DNA from: Thiotrichaceae bacterium
GTDB taxonomy: Bacteria > Pseudomonadota > Gammaproteobacteria > Thiotrichales > Thiotrichaceae
Direction: 5' to 3'
DNA: 42,360 bases
Assembly (NCBI GenBank): GCA_015490895.1
Contig: WFWY01000110.1
Coordinates: 1 to 42,360, forward strand
This document shows positions 35,720 to 42,360 of this stretch, piece by piece; positions within the stretch are counted from its first letter, which is position 1; the number at the start of each line of letters is the position of its first letter. The notes beneath the pieces were generated by a model that saw only the letters and a program-made list of their open reading frames with translations, did not search any database and was not told where the DNA came from. Made by a program: the position numbers and the translations under genes.

Positions 35720-38700
35720 TCAGCTCACGAAGACTCGGGCATTTCCAAACATTCGCATCCAGGGGCCATCTTCACCCCAATTATCGGGCCGCCAGGAGTA
35801 TTGCACACTTCTAAATAGCCGCTCTGGATGTGGCATCATAATGGTAAATCTGCCATCTACAGTCGTTAAGCCTGTGATTCCATCCTCAGAGCCGTTTGGA
35901 TTCAAGGGGTAACGCTCCGTTGCATGACCATAGTGATCCACATAACGCAGACTGACCAGCCCTCGTTGAGTCGTTTCTTCTTTTTGCCCCGCCGCAAAAA
36001 CAGTTCGGCCTTCACCATGCGCGACCGCGATGGGCAACAGGGAACCCTGCATACCCTGTAACAGGACAGAGGGTGACTCAACAACCTCTACTGTGGAAAA
36101 ACGGGCTTCAAATTGCTCCGATAAATTACGGTGAAAGCGCGGCCAATGTGCTGCACCTGGAATCAGGTCTGTGAGTTGCGAAAACATCTGACAACCATTA
36201 CATACTCCCAGCCCAAAAACGTCATCACGCTGGAAAAAGGCTGAAAACTCGTCTTTACTGCGACGATTCTGCAAAATCGTTTTTGCCCAGCCACCCCCTG
36301 CTCCCAGTACATCACCATAAGAAAAACCACCACAGGCAATCAAACCAGAAAAAGCCTTCAGATTAAGTCTCCCCGCAATAATATCGGTCATGTGCACATC
36401 AATGGCTTTAAACCCTGCCCGGTCAAAAGCAGCCGCCATTTCCGTTTGTCCGTTGATACCCTGCTCACGTAATATCGCAACAGAGGGCCGGGTCAGGTTA
36501 ACATAGGGTGTGCTCACATTTTCAGCAGGGTCAAACGTCAGATGTAGCGGGATACCAGGGTCCTGCGTATCATCCAGCAAGGCAAACTCCTGCTGTGCAC
36601 AGACTGCATTATCCCGTAGTGCCTGCATCTGGTAACTGGTCTCTGACCAGTAGCGCTGCAAAGTCACTCTGGGAGCAGAGTACCATTGTTCACCTCCCCA
36701 GCTAAAGACCAGCTGGTCATCATCGCGCAAACATCCTATAACATGTGAATGTCTGCCCAGACCAGCTTCACGCAGTACTGATAACACCTCTTCTGTTTCA
36801 TTATGGCGAGTTTGAAGCACGACACCCAACTCTTCTGTAAACAAGGCACTCAGGGGATCATGAGCAATATCATCCAGTTTGACGTCCACTCCCACATGAG
36901 CAGCAAACGCCATTTCACACAATGTCGCCAGCAACCCTCCATCAGAGCGGTCATGATAGGCCAGGATCATATCATCATTGTTCAACGCCTGAACAACCTT
37001 GAAAAAAGCCTTTAAACTATGAAAATCCTTGATATCCGGTGCATGATGACCAACCTGGGCGGTAACCTGGGCAAATGCCGAAGCAGCCATACGATTCTTG
37101 CCTTTTCCCAGGTCAATCAGAACAAGATCCGAATCACCCTGATCTGTTCTTAGTTGTGGTGTCAATGTCTTTCGCACATCCCTCACCCGACCAAAAGCGG
37201 TGATAATCAGGGAAAGCGGTGCTGTCATTTCACGAGCCTGCCCTGCTTGCTCCCAGACAGTCTTCATTGATAATGAGTCCTTACCTACAGGAATGGCAAT
37301 ACCCAGCTCTGGGCACATTTCTTCACCCACTGCCCTGACTGTTTCAAATAGCAGGGCATCCTCTCCTTCGTGGCCTGCTGCTGCCATCCAGTTGGCAGAC
37401 AAGCGAATATCCGAAAGACTGTCAATTCTGCTGGCTGCAATATTGGTAATAGCTTCACCAATCGCCATACGCCCGGAAGCAGCGGCATTGACCAGAGCAA
37501 TCGGTGTACGCTCACCCAGTGCCATGGCTTCTCCTGCATAATCTTCATAATCTGCACAAGTTACTGCTACATCTGCAACAGGAACCTGCCAGGGACCTAC
37601 CATCTGGTCGCGCGTAACCATTCCAGTGACCGTGCGATCACCTATGGTAATAAGGAATGACTTGGAAGCCACGGCCGGTAGCCGTAAGACACGCTCAACA
37701 GCCTCTGCCAAAGGAATATTGCTCATCTCTATTTCTGGCTTATGAAATGTTTTATGGTGAACATCCCGCAGCAATTTGGGTGCCTTTCCAAACAGGACAT
37801 CCATAGGTATGTGAATGGGGTTGTTATTAAACAAACTGTCCGAAACTATGAGCTCCTGCTCATCTGTAGCAGCACCGATCACGGCATACACTGCACGTTC
37901 ACGCTCACAGATCCTCTCAAAAACATCCAGCTTGTCCGCAGCGATAGCCAGAACATAGCGCTCCTGTGCCTCATTACACCAGATCTCCATAGGCGACATG
38001 CTCTGTTCATCATTCGGCACCTTGCGTAACTCAAAATGCCCTCCCTTCCCCGCATCATTTATAATTTCTGGCACAGCATTGGACAAACCACCCGCACCGA
38101 CATCATGAATCGACAAAATAGGCGTCTCATCGCCCAGAGCGACACACCTGTCTATCACTTCCTGACAGCGCCGTTCCATCTCGGGATTACCCCGTTGAAC
38201 AGAAGCAAAATCCAGATTTTCACAACTACTGCCACTGGTCATGGAGGAAGCTGCACCACCTCCCAGGCCAATTAGCATGGCGGGGCCACCCAATACAACA
38301 ATAGGAGTGCCTTCAGGAATATCCTGCTTTTCAATATGACCTTCACGGATATTACCCAGCCCGCCCGCCAGCATAATTGGCTTATGATAGCCCCGTAATT
38401 CCTGCCCGGAAGGCCCAGGTACTTCTGCCTCATAGGTGCGGAAATAACCACAGATATTCGGTCGACCAAATTCATTATTAAATGCTGCCGAACCGATTGG
38501 CCCTTCAAGCATAATATCGCAGGCTGAAACGATCCGTGAGGGGCGACCAAAGTCTTGCTCCCAGGGCATGGCATAGCCGGGAATATTCAAGTTGGATACG
38601 GAAAAGCCACACAGTCCTGCTTTGGGTTTGGAACCATTTCCGGTTGCCCCTTCATCACGAATCTCACCGCCAGAGCCTGTTGCTGCACCCGGGAACGGTG

Positions 38701-39607
38701 AAATCGCTGTAGGGTGATTATGTGTTTCCACTTTCATGATCATATGTATTGGCTCACGGCTGCCAACATACTCACCGGTTTCCGGATCTGGGTAAAAACG
38801 GGTTCCCAGCTTGCCCTCAACGGCAGCTGAATTGTCCTTATAGGCAGAAAGCACACCTTCCGGAGCATGGTGATAGGTGTTACGAATCATGCCAAACAGA
38901 GACTTCTCCTGTGGTTTGCCATCCACAATCCAGTCAGCATTAAAAATTTTGTGCCGACAGTGTTCTGAGTTAGCCTGAGCAAACATCATTAGTTCTATAT
39001 CAGTAGGATCACGCCCTAACTCCCGATAACGCATTGCCAGATAATCAATCTCATCTGTGGAAAGAGCCAGACCCCATGCTCTATTGGCACTGTTGAGTGC
39101 GGCCCTGGCATCTTTACTTATGTCTACACGACGCAATGACGCCGGGTCGGCATCCGCGAACAATACCTCTGCCTGCTGCAAGTCAGACCATACTGTTTCC
39201 ATCATCCGGTCATGCAATAACGCCTGAATAGCCGTAATGTGTGTATCTGTAAGCTCACTGTCCACCTGCAAGTAATACGCCGTACCGCGCTCTACCCGCT
39301 CAATCTTCGCCAGGCCGGCATTATGCACAATATCTGTCGCCTTACTCGACCACGGAGATATCGTTCCCGGACGCGGTGTTACCACGAGCAAATGACCGGC
39401 ATGCCTGACATCCACGGCGTCTTCTCCGTAATCCAGCAGAGCCTCCAACTGTGATAGCTCCTCCTCTGACAAACCTCCTTGTACTTTAATAAAATGCTGG
39501 AAGTGTGCAGTCAGCTGGGTAATAAAAGGAACAGAAGACTGCAGCGCAGATAACAGCTTTTGCTGACGAAAAGTAGATAAGGCATTGCTACCGGGAATAA
39601 TTAACAT
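35720..39607 (-). CDS. purL: Phosphoribosylformylglycinamidine synthase (large form)
   Basis: Fourth step of purine synthesis: converts FGAR and glutamine to FGAM with ATP. 1295 residues, the long single-chain form of gammaproteobacteria. The ATP-binding part carries [20 protein letters not shown] and [12 protein letters not shown]; the C-terminal class I glutaminase has the nucleophile in GVCNGCQMF and the His/Glu in MPHPERLFR. No other pur genes adjoin it. Confidence 0.98.
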   Translation of the reverse strand: MLIIPGSNALSTFRQQKLLSALQSSVPFITQLTAHFQHFIKVQGGLSEEELSQLEALLDYGEDAVDVRHAGHLLVVTPRPGTISPWSSKATDIVHNAGLAKIERVERGTAYYLQVDSELTDTHITAIQALLHDRMMETVWSDLQQAEVLFADADPASLRRVDISKDARAALNSANRAWGLALSTDEIDYLAMRYRELGRDPTDIELMMFAQANSEHCRHKIFNADWIVDGKPQEKSLFGMIRNTYHHAPEGVLSAYKDNSAAVEGKLGTRFYPDPETGEYVGSREPIHMIMKVETHNHPTAISPFPGAATGSGGEIRDEGATGNGSKPKAGLCGFSVSNLNIPGYAMPWEQDFGRPSRIVSACDIMLEGPIGSAAFNNEFGRPNICGYFRTYEAEVPGPSGQELRGYHKPIMLAGGLGNIREGHIEKQDIPEGTPIVVLGGPAMLIGLGGGAASSMTSGSSCENLDFASVQRGNPEMERRCQEVIDRCVALGDETPILSIHDVGAGGLSNAVPEIINDAGKGGHFELRKVPNDEQSMSPMEIWCNEAQERYVLAIAADKLDVFERICERERAVYAVIGAATDEQELIVSDSLFNNNPIHIPMDVLFGKAPKLLRDVHHKTFHKPEIEMSNIPLAEAVERVLRLPAVASKSFLITIGDRTVTGMVTRDQMVGPWQVPVADVAVTCADYEDYAGEAMALGERTPIALVNAAASGRMAIGEAITNIAASRIDSLSDIRLSANWMAAAGHEGEDALLFETVRAVGEEMCPELGIAIPVGKDSLSMKTVWEQAGQAREMTAPLSLIITAFGRVRDVRKTLTPQLRTDQGDSDLVLIDLGKGKNRMAASAFAQVTAQVGHHAPDIKDFHSLKAFFKVVQALNNDDMILAYHDRSDGGLLATLCEMAFAAHVGVDVKLDDIAHDPLSALFTEELGVVLQTRHNETEEVLSVLREAGLGRHSHVIGCLRDDDQLVFSWGGEQWYSAPRVTLQRYWSETSYQMQALRDNAVCAQQEFALLDDTQDPGIPLHLTFDPAENVSTPYVNLTRPSVAILREQGINGQTEMAAAFDRAGFKAIDVHMTDIIAGRLNLKAFSGLIACGGFSYGDVLGAGGGWAKTILQNRRSKDEFSAFFQRDDVFGLGVCNGCQMFSQLTDLIPGAAHWPRFHRNLSEQFEARFSTVEVVESPSVLLQGMQGSLLPIAVAHGEGRTVFAAGQKEETTQRGLVSLRYVDHYGHATERYPLNPNGSEDGITGLTTVDGRFTIMMPHPERLFRSVQYSWRPDNWGEDGPWMRMFGNARVFVS

Positions 39608-39673
39608 AAACGAATATGACCAGGATAATATTAAGCCTAAATTCCTCAGCTGACCACTTCAACTAACAAACAG

Positions 39674-39701
39674 GGTTATGATTTTTAATAAAATCATAAC
39701 C
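39674..39701. promoter_or_regulatory. Perfect 12-bp AT-rich palindrome upstream of purL
   Basis: GGTTATGATTTT and AAAATCATAACC with a 4-base spacer. It lies about 67 bp upstream of the purL start codon. It is either an operator or a hairpin in the purL leader; no U-tract follows on either strand, so termination is unlikely. Confidence 0.55.
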
Positions 39702-39844
39702 TGTAAGTGTTCACTTTCCGGGTGTCCGGGTAAAGACACTACAGGACAGATTACATGGCTGTGGTAACATCTGTCTGTATCGTAACTGCTTTTTGAAAGG
39801 TTACGCCTTGATTTACTTACCACCGCCTACACACTCTGCCCAGC

Positions 39845-39873
39845 CGAGGGTTTCAGGCTAAAAGGCGTATAAT
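39845..39873 (+). promoter_or_regulatory. Candidate promoter for the DUF3144 gene
   Basis: A consensus TATAAT at 39868-39873 (GCGTATAATAG). The -35 region is poor. This implies a ~85-base untranslated leader. Confidence 0.45.
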
Positions 39874-39964
39874 AGTCCATTACTCATCACAATCCCAACC
39901 ACCACTTGCTTTTATGCATAATAATCCCTGACAATATGTCTTTCTCACCGGAATCTGACGAAAC

Positions 39965-40297
39965 ATGAGCAACAGCGAAAAACCCACCGATAACCCTGTC
40001 GACGAGAACGCACTGTTTATCAGTATGGCGGATGCCTTTATCGACCTTGCCAATCAACATTGTGAGCAAACAAAAAATGCACTGGTCAACGCTGCCATGT
40101 TGTATGGAACAGCCCGGTTTTGTGCCTTTGTTACCGCTTCTATGGCTCAGTCAAAAGACACCTATGAGACCAATATTGATAATGCAGTGGATTATTACAC
40201 CGAAGAATTTCAAAAGATGCTGCGGGAACATATGGAACAATATAAAAGTGTTTTTCAGGAAACACCACGCTATGAACACTTGATGAATAAAAAATAA
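39965..40297 (+). CDS. DUF3144 family protein
   Basis: 110 residues; soluble and helical. The middle, ADAFIDLANQHCEQTKNALV followed by AAMLYGTARFCAFVTAS, is the recognisable DUF3144 core, and the acidic C-terminal helix (YYTEEFQKMLREHMEQYK) is typical. The family is common in gammaproteobacteria and has no known function. It stands alone between purL and a convergent methyltransferase. Confidence 0.75.
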   Translation: MSNSEKPTDNPVDENALFISMADAFIDLANQHCEQTKNALVNAAMLYGTARFCAFVTASMAQSKDTYETNIDNAVDYYTEEFQKMLREHMEQYKSVFQETPRYEHLMNKK

Positions 40298-40348
40298 ACG
40301 AGTGCCTGTACGCTGGGCAAAAGTGGTTATGCCTGACGCTGATATCTC

Positions 40349-40951
40349 TCAGTCAATTTGTTTTTCCCAAACCAGAATACGATTATTTTCCGGCATTTCA
40401 ACATCCTGATTTAAGTTCATAGTGGCCTGGCTTGCCAGCTCATCCAGCCACTCAAAATCCCGGATACCACTTTTGGGGTCACGCTCTTTTAACCAGAGAT
40501 CAAAACGTGCATTACTGTCACTGGTGTATTGTCCGTTGTAATTAAAGGGGCCGTACAAGACCAGCAAACCACCGGGTTCCAGTATTTCTCCAATACCGGC
40601 AAACAGGCAAATCACATCTTCCTCACTCATAATATGTACAGCATTGGCTGAAAATACTGCATCATAGGTGTCCAGATGACTCCAGGCGGCTCTGTCACAG
40701 ACTGCCAGTGCAACAGGAGACCTGACATTGTCCAGCTGCGCCTCTCTCAGCCAGAGACGAATACCAGGATGGTTTTCCTCGAGATCACTGGTTTGCCAGA
40801 TCAAATGTGGCATCTCTTTGGCAAAATACACAGCATGCTGCCCTGTGCCACTACCAATTTCCAGGAGTCGCCGACTCCTGGAAAAAAGTGGCTTGATCAC
40901 TTTAAAAATGGGGTCACGGTTTTGTACACAGGATTCGGCAAAAGGTTTCAT
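40349..40951 (-). CDS. DUF938 family SAM-dependent methyltransferase-like protein
   Basis: 200 residues. Motif I is RRLLEIGSGTGQHAVYFA (about residues 27-44), then WQTSDLEENHPGI and a late GGLLVLYGPFNYNGQYTSDS, all typical of DUF938. The substrate is unknown. It starts 4 bases inside the end of the COG3146 gene, so the two are cotranscribed. Confidence 0.85.
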   Translation of the reverse strand: MKPFAESCVQNRDPIFKVIKPLFSRSRRLLEIGSGTGQHAVYFAKEMPHLIWQTSDLEENHPGIRLWLREAQLDNVRSPVALAVCDRAAWSHLDTYDAVFSANAVHIMSEEDVICLFAGIGEILEPGGLLVLYGPFNYNGQYTSDSNARFDLWLKERDPKSGIRDFEWLDELASQATMNLNQDVEMPENNRILVWEKQID

Positions 40952-42111
40952 AGTGAGTCCTTATAGGGAATATGGCGGTTACACTCCGCAATATACTCGG
41001 CGACTGCCTGCTGCTCGTGTTCGGTATATTTGCGGATACTTTCCTGAAAGGGGTTATCTGCAAGCCAGTGGCTAGACCGGGTGAGCGTTGGAACAAACCC
41101 TCTAGCTATTTTGTGTTCACCCTGTGCGCCAGGCTCAAATAGCTTGAGACCGTGTTGAATACAATACTCAATGCCCTGATAATAACAAGCCTCAAAATGC
41201 AGTTTATCAATAGACTCATCACACCCCCAGAATCGTCCATAAAGCGTTGTATCACTGCGATACATCAGGGAGCCTGCAATGCAATGATTCTCCTTGTCTG
41301 CCAGAACCAGTACTATTTGCTCAGGCAGGTCACGGGCAACCTGTTTAAAAAAGTCCGCATTGAGTGTCGCTGTACCCCATTTACTTTCAAAGGTGTTGAA
41401 ATAAAACCGGGTGAAATCCTCCCAGTCTCGTTCAGTAGCACGATGACCGTCCAGTACACGGAGAGTGACTTCGCTATCCACTACTCGCTTACGTTCCTGA
41501 CGAATATTTTTACGCTTTTTTGGCTTGAGGGCTGCCAGAAAGCTGTCAAAATCCTGATAATCTCGATTCTGCCAGTGAAATTGGCAGTCGTGTCGAACCA
41601 GTAACTTCTGTTGTGCCAGCCACTCCTGTTCCTGTGTACGGGCGAACAAAATATGGCAACCGCTCATATTGCCCTGGCGTACAACCTCCTGGGCGAGCTC
41701 CAATAACAACGGAGCGACTTTCTCAAAGTCACCAGGTCTGGCTAATAACCGTTGGCCATGAGTGGGGGTGTAAGGTATTGCAGAAACCAGTTTGGGATAG
41801 TAATGCAGACCAGCTCTTGCCCAGGCATCTGCCCAGGCATGGTCAAAGACAAACTCACCGTAGGAATTATATTTTTCATACAACGGCATGGCACCAATCA
41901 GTTTTCGGGTACAGCTTTCCGGGTCGGTTTCATAAACTGCCACATGACGGGGCAACCAGCCAAACTTCTCACCAACACAGTGATGTATTTCCAGAGCATT
42001 CAGAAATTCATGGCGAAGAAACGGGTTGTTATCCTGTACCAGTGTATTCCAGTCTGCTGCTGCAATGTCTTTAATCTGTGAGTGAATTTCAAGGTGTATC
42101 GAAGCTGGCAC
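40948..42111 (-). CDS. COG3146/DUF482 FemAB-like GNAT protein
   Basis: 387 residues. The N-terminal NNPFLRHEFLNALE, the middle FLAALKPKKRKNIRQERKRV and the C-terminal YYQGIEYCIQHGLKLFEPGA followed by QGEHKIARGF are hallmarks of COG3146 (FemAB_like). The GNAT fold suggests acyl or aminoacyl transfer; the real substrate is unknown. It is 18 bp downstream of parB and overlaps the next gene. Confidence 0.85.
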   Translation of the reverse strand: MPASIHLEIHSQIKDIAAADWNTLVQDNNPFLRHEFLNALEIHHCVGEKFGWLPRHVAVYETDPESCTRKLIGAMPLYEKYNSYGEFVFDHAWADAWARAGLHYYPKLVSAIPYTPTHGQRLLARPGDFEKVAPLLLELAQEVVRQGNMSGCHILFARTQEQEWLAQQKLLVRHDCQFHWQNRDYQDFDSFLAALKPKKRKNIRQERKRVVDSEVTLRVLDGHRATERDWEDFTRFYFNTFESKWGTATLNADFFKQVARDLPEQIVLVLADKENHCIAGSLMYRSDTTLYGRFWGCDESIDKLHFEACYYQGIEYCIQHGLKLFEPGAQGEHKIARGFVPTLTRSSHWLADNPFQESIRKYTEHEQQAVAEYIAECNRHIPYKDSL

Positions 42112-42129
42112 CGTTAGTTTCCATGGCGG

Positions 42130-42360
42130 CTACTGAATATGCTCAAGTATACCATCCAGTTCATCCAGGCTATTATATTCTATCACCAACTTACCCTGGC
42201 CTTTATTGTTGTATTTTATCTGAATATTGGCACCAAGCTTTTCACTAAGTTCCTGTTCCAGTTTACTCACTTCCGGTGACCGGGGTGGAGTCGCAGGCTT
42301 TTCTCTTTCCGGAGTGGTCAGTTTTTTGACCAGTCTTTCTGTATCACGCACACTCATGCC
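42130..42360 (-). CDS. parB: ParB C-terminal part (gene cut by window end)
   Basis: About 75 C-terminal residues of a chromosome partitioning ParB. LSVRETE-like SVRDTERLVKKL is followed by a Pro-rich hinge and the dimerisation domain (VSKLEQELSEKLGANIQIKY, then GKLVIEYNSLDELDGIL). The CTPase and parS-binding domains lie beyond the window. A ParB here suggests the replication origin region is not far away in this genome, although in other lineages the distance varies. Confidence 0.85.
   Translation of the reverse strand, partial: GMSVRDTERLVKKLTTPEREKPATPPRSPEVSKLEQELSEKLGANIQIKYNNKGQGKLVIEYNSLDELDGILEHIQ

Larger units (their letters stand above)
39608..39964. other. Divergent intergenic region between purL and the DUF3144 gene
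   Basis: 357 bp with no ORF of note. It holds both promoters, the strong palindrome at 39674-39701 and a -10 box at 39868. I find no PurR-type ACGCAAACGTTTGCGT operator. Confidence 0.45.

Overview
The window is a chromosomal segment of a gammaproteobacterium. The evidence is gene order (aroQ-accB-accC-prmA-dusB-fis, accA-tilS, ileS-lspA, tldD/pmbA next to rng-maf, rlmH-rsfS-nadD-proA-holA), family-level protein features, and small gammaproteobacterial families (DUF938, DUF3144, COG3146). Base composition is moderate. I cannot name the species. Several neighbourhoods depart from the enterobacterial layout: no fkpB/ispH after lspA, and a new gene instead of purH after fis.

Layout. 1-176: copies of a short inverted-repeat element. 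177-4654 (minus): ileS-lspA-unknown gene. 4905-6083 (minus): secreted PL14-like polysaccharide lyase. 6500-7925 (plus): PhnA-family protein and a lytic transglycosylase-like protein. 7862-12096 (minus): kdsB, erpA, yqhA-like, tilS, accA. 12639-14642 (plus): a 667-residue protein with five ~50-residue repeats that I do not recognise. 14870-15781 (minus): hslO. 15860-16950 (plus): short leader ORF plus a DMT transporter. 17006-17223: possible histidine kinase remnant. 17263-20930 (minus): pmbA, tldD, nitrilase. 21003-27242 (minus): rng, maf, rlmH, rsfS, nadD, proA, holA. 27517-28032 (plus): His-rich lipoprotein with a peptidoglycan-binding domain. 28731-34993 (plus): aroQ, accB, accC, prmA, zinc-ribbon protein, dusB, fis and a new gene. 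35368-35655 (plus): small unknown gene. 35720-39607 (minus): purL. 39965-40297 (plus): DUF3144. 40349-42360 (minus): DUF938, COG3146 protein, ParB C-terminus cut by the window end.

Most genes are housekeeping: fatty-acid initiation (accA, accB, accC), translation (ileS, tilS, prmA, dusB, rlmH, rsfS), envelope (lspA, kdsB, transglycosylase), cofactors and amino acids (nadD, proA, aroQ), redox/Fe-S (erpA, hslO), purines (purL), replication and segregation (holA, parB).

The most unusual signals are: (1) about ten copies of a ~160-bp MITE-like element with ends close to TTAAGGAGCCTCTGATTAAG, which repeatedly abut or supply the stop codon of the adjacent gene; (2) two diverged subfamilies of it that share a recognisable reading frame, plus an open hydrophobic 36-codon frame in one of them; (3) the five-repeat protein; (4) a leader ORF with three competing RNA pairings in front of the DMT transporter. 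All functional statements come from reading motifs by eye; no database search was possible.
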